DNA from: Sinomonas albida
GTDB taxonomy: Bacteria; Actinomycetota; Actinomycetes; Actinomycetales; Micrococcaceae
Reading direction: 5' to 3'
Length of the DNA: 63,774 bases
NCBI RefSeq assembly: GCF_004919045.1
Contig: NZ_SWDW01000018.1
Location: 1 to 63,774, forward strand
Under the pieces are notes generated by a model. The model searched no databases. It was given only the letters and a program-made list of their open reading frames with translations, and had not been told where the DNA came from. A program made the translations under genes and the position numbers. Shown here piece by piece: positions 24,737 to 34,397 of this stretch (its first letter is position 1; every line of letters starts with the position of its first letter).

Positions 24737-26144
24737 CCCGCTCATTCCGGCACAGCCGCGCCGCGAGCTCGAGTTCTGCCCTCGCCTCTGTGATCCTCCC
24801 GAGCCGGACGAGCAGCTCGCCGCGAACGCTCGGGAGCAGGTGCGAACCAGAGAGGCGGGCGGTGGCGACGAGGTCGTCGACGGCGGCGAGCGCCTTCTCG
24901 GGGGAACCGGCCATCGCGATGGCCACGGCGCGATTGAGGTCGACGACGGGCGACGGCGCCACTCGCCCGAGCGCCTCGTAGAGCAGCACGATCCGCTCCC
25001 AGTCGGTCTCCGCGACGGACGGAGCCGAGTCATGGCAGGCCGCGATCGCCGCCTGCAGTCCGTACGGGCCCAGCCCGCGGCCAGCACTCGTGGCGCGGCC
25101 CATCGCGGCCAGACCGCGGCGGATCGCCGAGCGATCCCATCGCCGGCGGTCCTGGTCCTCGAGGAGCACCGGGTCACCGTCGGGGTCTGTGCGGGCGGGG
25201 AAGCGGGCCGCCGTGAGCTCGAAGAGGGCCAGGAGCCCGTGGACCTCGGTCTCGTCGGGCAGCATCGCGGCGAGCATGCGCGCGAGGCGCAGTGCCTCGT
25301 GCGCGAGGTCGGGGCGCAGAAGGCTCTCGCCGGCCGTGGCGGTCGAGCCCTCGCTGAAGATCACGTACAGCACGCTCAGCACTCCGCCGAGACGGTCCCG
25401 CCGCTCGTCGGCCGGCGGCAGCTCGAACGGGACCCTGGCCGCGGCGATGGTCTTCTTGGCGCGAGTGATGCGGGCCTGGATGGTCGGCACCGGGACGAGG
25501 AACGCGCGGGCGATCTCCTCGCTCGAGAGGCCGCCGACGACCCGGAGCGTGAGCGCCACGCGCGCCTCGGGCGAGAGCACCGGGTGGCACGCCACGAACA
25601 TGAGCGCGAGCACGTCGTCGTCAACCCGGTCGGGGTCCCACGGCAGTTCGTCGCTGCCACCGCCCCGCCCGGTCCCGGCACCCGCGCCGAGCGCGCCCGA
25701 GCTGGATTCACCTTCGGCGAGCTGTCCCGCGAGAAGGGTGTACCGCGCGTCGAGCGCTGACCGGCGGCGGAAGGCGTCGATGGCGCGGCGCCGGGCGGTC
25801 GCGAGCAGCCATCCCACCGGGTTGGCGGGCTCGCCGTCGCGCGCCCACGCGACGAGCGCCTCAGCGAGAGCCTCCTGCGAGACGTCCTCTGCGAGCGCGA
25901 AGTCGCCCGTGTAGCGGGCCAGGGCGCCAACGATCCGCGCCGACTCGATCCGCCAGACGGCCTCGACGGCCCGCTGCGCGGCCTCGACGGCCCGCCGCGC
26001 TGTGTCGGCGTCAGCGACGCTGTCAGTGCTGGGCGGGCCGCCGAGGCCGGCGGCGAAGTCCGGGGTGGGACCCGGGCCGGCGGCGAAGTCCGGGTTGGGA
26101 CCCCGGCCGTTCGCAGTCAGAGCTGGCCGGTCCGCTCGCGCCAC
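24696..26144 (-). CDS. ECF sigma factor, ECF42 type with C-terminal TPR-like domain
   Basis: 482 residues from GTG 26144 (AAGGAG six bases upstream). Region 2 is seen in WRIESARIVGALARYTGDFA and LAEDVSQEALAEAL; region 4 in LTLRVVGGLSSEEIARAF and VPTIQARITRAKKTI. A 200-residue helical C-terminal extension (ALGRVAPSPVVDLNRAVAIA, and so on) is the mark of ECF42, which works without a classical anti-sigma factor and is encoded with DGPF proteins. Its start overlaps the DGPF gene by 28 bases. The N-terminal 45 residues are repetitive (PDFAAGPGP / PDFAAGLGG) and variable. It should direct transcription of the DGPF gene and other targets under stress. Confidence 0.92.
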   Translation of the reverse strand: MARADRPALTANGRGPNPDFAAGPGPTPDFAAGLGGPPSTDSVADADTARRAVEAAQRAVEAVWRIESARIVGALARYTGDFALAEDVSQEALAEALVAWARDGEPANPVGWLLATARRRAIDAFRRRSALDARYTLLAGQLAEGESSSGALGAGAGTGRGGGSDELPWDPDRVDDDVLALMFVACHPVLSPEARVALTLRVVGGLSSEEIARAFLVPVPTIQARITRAKKTIAAARVPFELPPADERRDRLGGVLSVLYVIFSEGSTATAGESLLRPDLAHEALRLARMLAAMLPDETEVHGLLALFELTAARFPARTDPDGDPVLLEDQDRRRWDRSAIRRGLAAMGRATSAGRGLGPYGLQAAIAACHDSAPSVAETDWERIVLLYEALGRVAPSPVVDLNRAVAIAMAGSPEKALAAVDDLVATARLSGSHLLPSVRGELLVRLGRITEARAELELAARLCRNERERRVLERKASALA

Positions 26145-26536
26145 GCCCGCTCCTTGACGATCCACTCGTTGTCCTGCGGGAACTCGTCAATGCCCGGGAC
26201 GCGGCGGATCTCGCACTTGCTGCCCGGCATGGACGGCATGCGCTTGGCCCACGCGACGGCCTCGTCCTTCGACGCGACGTCGAGCAGGTAGAAGCCGCCG
26301 AACAGCTCCTTCGTCTCGCCGTAGGGACCGTCAGTGACCACCGGAGTCTCGCCGCTGTAGTCGACGACGACTCCCTGAGACGGATCGTCGAGACCCTCCG
26401 CCGCGACGAGCACGCCCGCCTTGATGAGCTCGTCGTTGAACCGGCCCACGGTCTCGAGCATCTCGTCGAACGGTGTCGCCATCATGGTCGCGAGGGATTC
26501 ATCCGTGGCTCGCATGATGAGCATGTACTTGGCCAT
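26117..26536 (-). CDS. DGPF/YCII-family protein, partner of the ECF42 sigma factor
   Basis: 139 residues of the YCII-related fold. The family motif is present as TDGPYGETKELFGGFYLLD, beside VDYSGETPVVTDG and EAVAWAKRMPS. AAGGAGAGCGAC precedes the ATG. The link with the overlapping sigma gene is well known for ECF42, but the biochemical role of DGPF proteins is not; they may be the first target of the sigma factor. The motif is DGPY here rather than DGPF. Confidence 0.9.
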   Translation of the reverse strand: MAKYMLIMRATDESLATMMATPFDEMLETVGRFNDELIKAGVLVAAEGLDDPSQGVVVDYSGETPVVTDGPYGETKELFGGFYLLDVASKDEAVAWAKRMPSMPGSKCEIRRVPGIDEFPQDNEWIVKERAWRERTGQL

Positions 26537-26648
26537 GTCGCTCTCCTTGGTTCGAGGGCCGCTTCCCGACCCTGTCTATCTCAGGTCGAACGGGGCGGCA
26601 ACGGATCGACACGGACGGGCAGAATTGCTCGGGCCCGACCGGCCCGTC

Positions 26649-26696
26649 CTCGAAGTCGCCCAGACTCGAGGTCGCCCAGACTCGAGGTCGCCCAGC
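26649..26696. repeat. three tandem 16-bp copies
   Basis: CTCGAGGTCGCCCAGA in three head-to-tail copies with one or two changes, inside the 424-bp gap between the divergent DGPF and malic enzyme genes. Confidence 0.85.
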
Positions 26697-26705
26697 CTCG
26701 GTATC

Positions 26706-26746
26706 CGCTTCCGCGTTTCGGAAGCGCGGTCTAGTCCGCTTATGAT
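26706..26746 (+). promoter_or_regulatory. promoter of malic enzyme with an overlapping inverted repeat
   Basis: TATGAT (26741-26746) is a near-consensus -10 box. Where the -35 box should be (TTCGGA, 26717-26722, 18 bp spacing) lies an inverted repeat CGCTTCCG-CGTTT-CGGAAGCG (26706-26726), a likely operator. The resulting leader is about 200 bases, GC-rich and without a riboswitch I can recognise. Confidence 0.6.
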
Positions 26747-26960
26747 GGCCATACCTCATTCCCCGAGGCCACAGCCGTGCGGACATCCTCGCGCAGGCCG
26801 GCCTCCCGGAAGCGCCGCATCCGGCGCGGACCCCCGGACCCCTTGTCGCCGACGCGACGGAGCGCCTCCCTGCCCGACGAAGCGCAGGGTGAGCGAACCG
26901 CGTGCGCCGATGCCCGCCGTCGTCCGTTGGCGCCGGCGGACCGTTCCAGGAGACCCAGCC

Positions 26961-28166
<1,206 letters not shown>

Positions 28167-28260
28167 CCGGGAAGCCCCTTCGGGCCGCTCTCGCGCCGAG
28201 GGCGCAGGTCGATTGCGAGGGCGCACGTTTGCACGCCGCGAAACGTCCGCCCCCGAATCA

Positions 28261-28355
28261 ACTCTGCGCCCTCGAACCGACTCTGCGCCCTCGAACCGAC
28301 TCTGCGCCCTCGCACCGACGCTGCGCCGCCGAACCAACGCTGCGCCGTCGCAACC
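28261..28355. repeat. five tandem 19-bp copies
   Basis: Consensus ACTCTGCGCCCTCGAACCG, five head-to-tail copies, the last two diverged. It sits in the 257-bp gap after malic enzyme. Confidence 0.88.
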
Positions 28356-28423
28356 GGAGTCCTCCCTCGGAACAAGAGTCCGCTTTCGCGGCCCGCCCGA
28401 CACTCCCGCTAGGCTGGGTTCCC

Positions 28424-28927
28424 GTGGATGGACCTGCCCTCGCCGCCCTGCTGACCGGGATCGCGCTCGCCGTGGCGGTCGCCGGAACGGTCGTGCCCGT
28501 GCTCCCGGGCAGCGTGCTCGGCATCCTCGCGCTGCTCGAATGGGCCCTGTTCGGCGGCGCAGGCGCCGGCGGCTGGATCGTGTTCGCGATCGGGAGCGTT
28601 CTGTTTGCCGCGGGAATGGCGCTCGCCTACATCCTCACGGGCCGCGGGATCGCGGCGCGCAAGGTCCCGAACGGCTCGGTGGTGTTCGCCGTGATCGTGG
28701 CGATCGTCGGAATGTTCGTCGTGCCGATCGTGGGCCTCTTCGTCGGGTTCGCGGTAGGCCTGCTCGCGAGCGAGTGGGTCCGGACGCGGGACTTCAAGGC
28801 AGCCACCTCATCCTCGATCGGCGTGCTCAGGGCCGCGGGGCTCGGCATCCTCGTCGAATTCGGTTTCGCCGCCGCCGCGGCGACAGTCTGGGTCATCAGC
28901 GCATGGATCTATTTCGCGAATCGATGA
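28424..28927 (+). CDS. DUF456-family membrane protein
   Basis: 167 residues, four to five membrane segments, with glycine-zipper stretches. The family signature PVLPGSVLGILALLEWALF near the start, then VFAVIVAIVGMFVVPIVGLF and GLLASEWVRTRD, fits DUF456. Function is unknown. GTG 28424 follows TAGGCT by eight bases, which suggests a leaderless or nearly leaderless message; the open frame upstream runs through the 19-bp repeats and is not protein-like. Confidence 0.82.
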   Translation: MDGPALAALLTGIALAVAVAGTVVPVLPGSVLGILALLEWALFGGAGAGGWIVFAIGSVLFAAGMALAYILTGRGIAARKVPNGSVVFAVIVAIVGMFVVPIVGLFVGFAVGLLASEWVRTRDFKAATSSSIGVLRAAGLGILVEFGFAAAAATVWVISAWIYFANR

Positions 28928-28977
28928 GCCTCGAGCGGCCGCCTGCGCCGTCGTCGGGCTTCGTTAGCATGGAGCCC

Positions 28978-29895
28978 ATGGCTTCCGGCGAGATGGAGCG
29001 CGGGCGCACGTTCCACGACCCGCGAGACCTCACACCGTTCCGCGGCGTGCGGGTGTCTTCGCCTGTCCCCGCTCCGTTCGGCCGCTTCGGACGCGAGCCC
29101 GCCGTGCCTCGCCTGCGCCGATTCCCGGCGAGGGTCGAGCGTTCCGTCTACGATGCCGTGTTCCGCGACCGCGAGCCCGAGCGCCTCGTGGTGTTGGCCC
29201 GCAGTCACCCAGGCTGGTCTGGGCTCTGTTACGTCATGGCTGGTCTCATCGCGTACCGCGCGCACCAGCACTCTCAGGCCGCCGAACTCCTCCAGCGTGG
29301 GCTGGCCGGCCAGAACGAGCTCGCCGCGGCGCAGTTCGCCGCCGACTACCTGAGCGCGTGGCGGCAGGGCGTCGAGGTGTCCGAGGGCGTCAGCGTCGAA
29401 GTGCTGTTCAGCGAGGAGGCCGTGTGCCTGGCGCTCGCGCACAGCCTGCGCGAGATCGGCCATCCGCGCGACGCGCTCACGGCGCTCGCGCCGCTCCCGC
29501 CGTCGCTTCCCGCCTCGCTCGCGGCGTGCCGGCTCGCCGAGATTCTCGGCCGGCCCGTGGACGTCGTGTCCTGGACCGACGGCCTCACCAACCGCGACGA
29601 CCTCGCGGCGGCGCTCCTGGTCCTCCGCGCCCGCGCACTCCGCACGCTCGGCCGGCGCAGCGACGCCTACGCCTCGGTCCGCGAGGTGACCCGGCGGCGT
29701 CGTACGTCTCTCGCGCTCAGGCGCGCCGCGATGACGGAGCGGGCGCTCCTCGCGCTGGGCGTCGGCCGCCGGCCATCGCTGGGCAAGACGAACGACGGCG
29801 CCGCCCGCCCAGGTGCCAAGCGCGCCAAGGACGCGGAGGTTCGCGAGCTTTGGCTGCGCGACTTCGAGCGGCTCACCGGGGAGCGGCCGGAGTAG
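28978..29895 (+). CDS. conserved-looking soluble protein with helical repeats, unknown
   Basis: 305 residues. No family is recognised. From about residue 60 it is all-helical with TPR-like stretches: CYVMAGLIAYRAHQHSQAAE, LALAHSLREIGHPRDALTAL, LLVLRARALRTLGRRSDAYA. The end (VRELWLRDFERLTGERPE) is basic and acidic mixed. A TAGCAT box ends seven bases before ATG 28978, in favour of this start; ATG 28969 overlaps that box. It may be a scaffold or regulator. It lies between DUF456 and the MinD-like gene without overlaps. Confidence 0.75.
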   Translation: MASGEMERGRTFHDPRDLTPFRGVRVSSPVPAPFGRFGREPAVPRLRRFPARVERSVYDAVFRDREPERLVVLARSHPGWSGLCYVMAGLIAYRAHQHSQAAELLQRGLAGQNELAAAQFAADYLSAWRQGVEVSEGVSVEVLFSEEAVCLALAHSLREIGHPRDALTALAPLPPSLPASLAACRLAEILGRPVDVVSWTDGLTNRDDLAAALLVLRARALRTLGRRSDAYASVREVTRRRRTSLALRRAAMTERALLALGVGRRPSLGKTNDGAARPGAKRAKDAEVRELWLRDFERLTGERPE

Positions 29896-30151
29896 CCGAC
29901 GCGTGCGGGAAGGCTGATTCCGAACCCTCGGGCCGCTTGACCGGGGATGGATCGGAGTAACTTTCGGGGCCGCTCGGTCGGTCTCATTCAGAGGAGCCGC
30001 GCTGTGACATGCGGACGGGTCTCGGATCTGCAAGAATCCGGCATCGGTAAGGTTGCTCCAGCGAGTGGGCTATCCGACTGTTCCGTGTGGGCGTGTTCCG
30101 TATGGACGCAGCGGGGAGGGACCTCCGCCGCGCGTGAAGGAGAGAGAGCCG

Positions 30152-31819
30152 ATGACCCAGATCAACGCAGTGCTGACCGCCACGGGAGAGGCCCAGATCA
30201 CCGGATCTGACGGCCGGACGTGGACCACTGCCTTCGCCGATCTGAACGCTGCACGGGAATCAGTCCGCGAGACGGCCGCCGCCACGGCTGCCGCCATCGA
30301 TGAACCCGTGCACCTCGTGATCTCGGAGCCGGCGGGCGAGCAGCGCGTGCTCGTCCACGCGAACGGCGATGCCGTGGTCGATGCCCCGTTCGGTTCGGCC
30401 GGTCCCGGAGGCGCCGTGGACTCCGCCGCCGAGATGGGGCCCGGGGGCTCTGTGGGCTCGGCTGGCGCCGTCGGTTCGGCCGGCGCCGTGGGATCGGGGG
30501 GCTCTATGGGCTCGGCCGGTGTCGTGGGTTCGGCAGGCATCATGGGTTCGGGGAGCCCTGTGGGCTCGGTCGGGGTCACGGGTTCGACGGATTCGCCGAG
30601 CCTCCCGCCGTCGCCCGCTCCGGCGCCTGCCCACGCAGACCCCACGGCGCCCCTGCCCTCGGCCCCGGTGCCGGCGCACGCGGCGCCCCAGGGCCAGATC
30701 GCCCCTGCTCAGGCGACCGAGGCTCAGGCCCAGGCTCCGCGGCCTCCGCAGCCCTCGCCTGCTCAGGCTCCTTATACCCAGGTTCCGCAGCCTCAGGCTG
30801 CGCAGGCCCAGGCTGCGCAGGAGGCGTCGTCGTCCGCGGACGAGACGCTCCCGACGCGGCGCCGCCGCCCGACCGCCGCCGACTTCGCCGCGTCCCGCCC
30901 ACCCGTCCCGCAGAGCCCCGCCCGCGAGGGCTGGCAGGGCTCGTTCAATGCGCTCACCGGCGGCGCGCTGCGGCTCGCTCCGGGCGAGCAGGAGATGGAG
31001 CGGCGCGAGTGGCGCTCGTCCATCCAGCGGGGTCTGGCCGGGCACAAGTGCGTGGTGTTCGTGAACCTCAAGGGCGGTGCGTCGAAGACGACGAGCTGCT
31101 ACCTCACTGCGGCGACGCTCGGGCGTGTTCGCGGCGGGAACGTGCTCGCGTGGGACAACAACGAGAACAAGGGCACGCTCGGCGACCGGGCACTCCCCGC
31201 GAGCCACGACCACACGGCGATCGACCTGCTCGCGAACGTCCAACGCTTCGCGACGCCCTCGAACGCGCACGAGCTCGTCAACTTCGTCCGCGCCCAGGGC
31301 GAGAACAAGTTCCACGTGCTCGCGTCCCAGAACCAGGCGGGGGACAAGGAGGTCATCGACGGGAGCGCATTCGTCCAGCTCCACACGGTGCTCCGGCAGT
31401 TCTATCACCTCGCGCTCGTGGACACGGGCAACGCCTCGACCGCCGGGACGTGGCAGGCCGCGGTGGAGATCGCGGACGAGATCGTCCTCGTCTCGATGAA
31501 CAAGGAGGATTCCTCCAAGACTCTCGCGGCGACCGTGGACACGCTCATCGAGATGGGCTTCGCGGACAAGCTGAGCCGCGGCGTCCTGCTCGTGACCCAG
31601 CCGGCCGTCCCGTCGAAGAACAGGAAGGCGCGGGTCGCGGCGAATGAGCAGCGGCTCGAGCGGATCCGCGCGCACTTCGGCCACTACGTGCGGAAGATCG
31701 TCGTCGCCCCGTACGACGAGGCGCTCGACGACGGCGCGGACATCATCTTCGAGAACCTCAGCCAGGCCACCCAGGAGGCCTACCTCGAGGCGACCGCCGC
31801 GATCGTCGACGGGCTCTGA
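30152..31819 (+). CDS. MinD/ParA-like ATPase with long repeat/Pro-rich N-terminus
   Basis: 555 residues. Residues 1-80 form a small folded region, 85-150 are Gly-Ser-Val-Ala repeats (VGSAGAVGS type), 150-235 are Ala/Pro/Gln-rich, and 300-555 are a ParA/MinD ATPase with the deviant Walker A NLKGGASKTT (about 305-314), the switch LALVDTGNAS and VSMNKEDSSKT. The layout of disordered N-terminus plus MinD-like ATPase is like EspI of mycobacterial type VII secretion, but no esx genes are here. AAGGAGAGAGAG precedes ATG 30152. It could position a protein or DNA cargo. A strong terminator follows. Confidence 0.88.
   Translation: MTQINAVLTATGEAQITGSDGRTWTTAFADLNAARESVRETAAATAAAIDEPVHLVISEPAGEQRVLVHANGDAVVDAPFGSAGPGGAVDSAAEMGPGGSVGSAGAVGSAGAVGSGGSMGSAGVVGSAGIMGSGSPVGSVGVTGSTDSPSLPPSPAPAPAHADPTAPLPSAPVPAHAAPQGQIAPAQATEAQAQAPRPPQPSPAQAPYTQVPQPQAAQAQAAQEASSSADETLPTRRRRPTAADFAASRPPVPQSPAREGWQGSFNALTGGALRLAPGEQEMERREWRSSIQRGLAGHKCVVFVNLKGGASKTTSCYLTAATLGRVRGGNVLAWDNNENKGTLGDRALPASHDHTAIDLLANVQRFATPSNAHELVNFVRAQGENKFHVLASQNQAGDKEVIDGSAFVQLHTVLRQFYHLALVDTGNASTAGTWQAAVEIADEIVLVSMNKEDSSKTLAATVDTLIEMGFADKLSRGVLLVTQPAVPSKNRKARVAANEQRLERIRAHFGHYVRKIVVAPYDEALDDGADIIFENLSQATQEAYLEATAAIVDGL
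30405..30600 (+). repeat. Gly/Ser/Val-coding repeats inside the MinD-like gene
   Basis: Degenerate 18-bp units (GGCTCGGC(T/C)GGCGCCGT and variants) code for repeated VGSAGA/VGSGGS/MGSAGV. They keep the frame and form the flexible linker. Confidence 0.8.
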
Positions 31820-31872
31820 GCCGCCGAGCTGCCCGTGATGGCGAGCAGACGGCGAGCAGACGGCGAGGCAAA

Positions 31873-31908
31873 CGTGAAGCGCCCGGCCTTCTGGCCGGGC
31901 GCTTCACG
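31873..31908. terminator. perfect 16-bp hairpin, bidirectional terminator
   Basis: CGTGAAGCGCCCGGCC, loop TTCT, and the exact complement. It lies between the convergent MinD-like gene (+) and the membrane protein gene at 31986 (-). The stem is flanked by short A and T tracts. Confidence 0.88.
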
Positions 31909-31985
31909 ATCTGGTGGGCGTCTGTTGTCGCCTGAGGGTCGGTTGGCTTGGCTGGCTTGCTTGGCTTCGTTGGCCTGCGGGCCCG

Positions 31986-32480
31986 TCAGCCTGCCTTGAC
32001 GAGCGGCTGAGTGCCCGTGAACGGGCCGGTGCGGTCCGAGTAGGCGAGCGTGAGGGCGGCCTTCTCCGTGGTGGCCTTGGCGCGCGCGGCGGGAGCCTTC
32101 TCCGCCTCGGCCTTCGTGGCCTCGCGCTGGCGCCTCGCGGCGGCGGACGCGGCCTCCGCCGACTTGGCCGACGCCGCGGCCTCGGCGGCCCCGGTTCGTG
32201 CCGCTGCGAGAAGCGCGTCTGCCTTGGCGACCACCGCGTTGCGCACGTGCTCGGACGCGCCGCTCTGCGTCTCCGCCGTCTCGGGCCGGTAGACGAAGAC
32301 CTTCGCCCCGAGCTTCACGGTGAGTTTGGCGACCGAGACGACGAGCTGTGCGACGCCTGCCACGAGCATGGTGCCCACCAGCGAGGCAATGACGACCAGC
32401 AGCAGGAGGCCACCGATCACGAGCGTGCCGATGTACACGAGGTTCGTCACGAGAAGTCCGTCGTCCACGCCATCTCCCAT
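31986..32480 (-). CDS. membrane-anchored Ala-rich coiled-coil protein, unknown
   Basis: 164 residues from ATG 32480; GTG 32468 with GGGAG just upstream is a good alternative. One or two membrane segments at the start (NLVYIGTLVIGGLLLLVVIA and LVGTMLVAGVAQLVVSVA) are followed by a long Ala/Glu/Lys helix (about 80-150), then a tail SDRTGPFTGTQPLVKAG. No family is recognised. Its position opposite the MinD-like ATPase, separated by a shared terminator, does not show a joint operon. Confidence 0.7.
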   Translation of the reverse strand: MGDGVDDGLLVTNLVYIGTLVIGGLLLLVVIASLVGTMLVAGVAQLVVSVAKLTVKLGAKVFVYRPETAETQSGASEHVRNAVVAKADALLAAARTGAAEAAASAKSAEAASAAARRQREATKAEAEKAPAARAKATTEKAALTLAYSDRTGPFTGTQPLVKAG

Positions 32481-32606
32481 CCCCAGAGATTGTTGAGCGA
32501 AACGTCCGGATTCGGCGATTTGACCCGGACATGTCCTATTGTTCCGCACGCGCGGAGGTCCAGTTCAACCACGTGACGGTGATGTTGTGGAAAAGCAATG
32601 GAGACG

Positions 32607-32635
32607 TTACCGAACGTGACAACTCGCGATATTTA
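32607..32635 (+). promoter_or_regulatory. promoter of the luciferase-like oxidoreductase gene
   Basis: TTACCG (32607-32612), 17 bp, TATTTA (32630-32635), within a locally AT-rich stretch. Transcription should begin near 32642, downstream of the in-frame GTG at 32639, which argues for the start at 32702. Confidence 0.5.
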
Positions 32636-32701
32636 GTTGTGACTCCCGCCACATTTGAGCCCTCGGGGAACAAGCCTGAGGCACCTGAGGTTGGCGCCCC
32701 T

Positions 32702-33733
32702 GTGACTGCGCTCTCCGTTCTCGACCTCGTCCCCGTCGTCCAAGGCTCGGACGTCCCCGACGCCCTCGCGAGCGCGACGCGCCTGGCCCAGATTGTCGAG
32801 GAGGCCGGCTTCGAGCGGCTCTGGTACGCCGAGCACCACAACACGGAAGCCCTCGCGTCGAACGCGACGGCCCTCCTCATCGCGAATGCCGCGGCGAACA
32901 CGTCGACGCTCCGCGTCGGCTCCGGCGGGATCATGCTCCCCAACCATTCGCCGCTCGCCGTCGCCGAGGCTTTCGGAACCCTCGCGAACCTGTACGGGCC
33001 CCGCATCGATCTCGGCCTCGGTCGGGCCCCGGGCACCGACCCCCGGACGGCCGCGGTCCTGCGCCGCGGGGCGAGGGACGACGACGAGCAGCAGTTCGCG
33101 CGCAGCATCCGCCTCCTGGCGTGGTACTTCGGCGAGCAGGAGGACGACGCCGAGTCGGTCCAGCTTTCCGCCGGAGTTCACGCGGCCGTGGCCCGCGGCA
33201 CGAACGTGCCGCTCTGGATCCTCGGGAGCTCGACCGCGGGGGCAGCCATCGCCGGGCACCTCGGCCTCCCGTTCGCCGCGGCAAGCCACTTCGCCCCGTT
33301 CCAGCTGAGCGAGGCCATTTGGACGTACCGGCAGGCGTTCAACCCGTCCGCGCCCACGGCCCAGATCGCCGAGCCCTACGTCATGGCCGGTGCGAACCTC
33401 ATGGTTGCCCCGACGCGGGAAGAGGCCGAACACCTCTTCACGTCGCATCAGCAGATGTTCCTTGCGATCCGCCGCGGCCAGCGCGGACCGATCCTCCCAC
33501 CGGTTCGCGAGCTGGACTGGGCCCCGCACGAGGAGCAGATGGCCACGTCCGCCCTGCGCGTCTCCGCCGTCGGCACGCCGTCCGAGGCGGCCGAGTTCCT
33601 CCGGACGTTCGCGGCCTCCTATGGGGTGGACGAGGTCATCCTCACCGGCTACGCCCACGACCCCGCCCTGCGCGAGCGCAGCTTCAGGCTGCTCGCGGAG
33701 GAATGGGGCATCGCGCGGCAACTCACGGCCTGA
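32702..33733 (+). CDS. LLM-class flavin-dependent oxidoreductase
   Basis: 343 residues of the bacterial luciferase-like monooxygenase superfamily. Typical blocks are SVLDLVPVVQG at the start, RLWYAEHHN, VGSGGIMLPNHSPLAVAE, DLGLGRAPGTDP and PLWILGSSTAGAAIAG, which match the MsnO8-type group. It uses reduced flavin (FMNH2) and oxygen on an unknown organic substrate. GTG 32702 gives the normal length and follows TGAGG; a longer form from 32639 is possible. It is divergent from the membrane protein gene and not in an operon. Confidence 0.9.
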   Translation: MTALSVLDLVPVVQGSDVPDALASATRLAQIVEEAGFERLWYAEHHNTEALASNATALLIANAAANTSTLRVGSGGIMLPNHSPLAVAEAFGTLANLYGPRIDLGLGRAPGTDPRTAAVLRRGARDDDEQQFARSIRLLAWYFGEQEDDAESVQLSAGVHAAVARGTNVPLWILGSSTAGAAIAGHLGLPFAAASHFAPFQLSEAIWTYRQAFNPSAPTAQIAEPYVMAGANLMVAPTREEAEHLFTSHQQMFLAIRRGQRGPILPPVRELDWAPHEEQMATSALRVSAVGTPSEAAEFLRTFAASYGVDEVILTGYAHDPALRERSFRLLAEEWGIARQLTA

Positions 33734-33782
33734 CGGGGCCAGCGGCGGGCCAGAATCGCCGCGGGTCGGCTGGCGACCGCCC

Positions 33783-34397
33783 TCAGCGGCGGCCCAGGCC
33801 GATCGTCATCGAGAAGCCGAACTCGCGCCAGATCTGGCCGTCGTCCCAGCTGTCCGGGACCGACTCCGCCCGGAGCTCGAGCGACGAGCCGATCCGCGTG
33901 AGCGTGAGGACCGTGCGCCTCCCCTCGCCCAGCGAACCCGGGACGGCGGCAGCGGCGCCGTCGAACGTCTGCACCGTGAGCGGCCCCTCGCCCGCGATGA
34001 ATAGCGCGCGCCTCAGCTGCCGCACGTGCCGCAGCGCCACGACGACGTCCCGATTCACGTAGCCCACAAGCGGCCGCCCGCCCGACGTCGGCACCACCGT
34101 GCCGATCTGCTCGCGGTGCACGCTCTGCGCACCCGTCACATGGGCGCTGTCCTCCCACGCCGTGCCGCGCGCGCCCGTCACGAAGAGCGAGCCGATCGCC
34201 GACTGCCGCGCGTTGAGGCGGACGACGGCGTCGCGCGGCGAAAGCCCGCGGGTCCCGAAAGCGGGGGCCGGGTAGAGGCGCGACTCGGGAGGAACGTCGG
34301 GCGGGGGCGCGCCTGCCGGGCGGGCCAGGGTCAGGCCGTCGTCCGGCCTGATCCGTCGCGTGAGGTAGGGGACGTCGAGAGGGTGCTGTTCCGGCAT
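33783..34397 (-). CDS. unknown protein of the TerD operon
   Basis: 204 residues; I do not recognise the family with certainty. The second half is beta-rich with strands such as IGSLFVTGARGTAWEDSAHV, RPLVGYVNRDVVVALRHV and TVLTLTRIGSSLELRAES, in keeping with a jelly-roll or TerD-like fold. The ATG (34397) overlaps the stop of the TerD gene by one base, so they are translated together. It is the last gene of a three-gene operon starting at 35583. A role in tellurite or general envelope stress response with TerD is inferred from position only. Confidence 0.75.
   Translation of the reverse strand: MPEQHPLDVPYLTRRIRPDDGLTLARPAGAPPPDVPPESRLYPAPAFGTRGLSPRDAVVRLNARQSAIGSLFVTGARGTAWEDSAHVTGAQSVHREQIGTVVPTSGGRPLVGYVNRDVVVALRHVRQLRRALFIAGEGPLTVQTFDGAAAAVPGSLGEGRRTVLTLTRIGSSLELRAESVPDSWDDGQIWREFGFSMTIGLGRR

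Noticed and set aside
28213-28977. Long N-terminal extension of the 28978 gene through the 19-bp repeats and the DUF456 gene
   Set aside because: The frame is open only because of high GC; it is antiphase to the DUF456 gene, which has the proper codon use and membrane segments.
30053-30151. Upstream start for the MinD-like ATPase at 30053
   Set aside because: ATG 30152 has a clear AAGGAG site; the upstream codons have no coding character.
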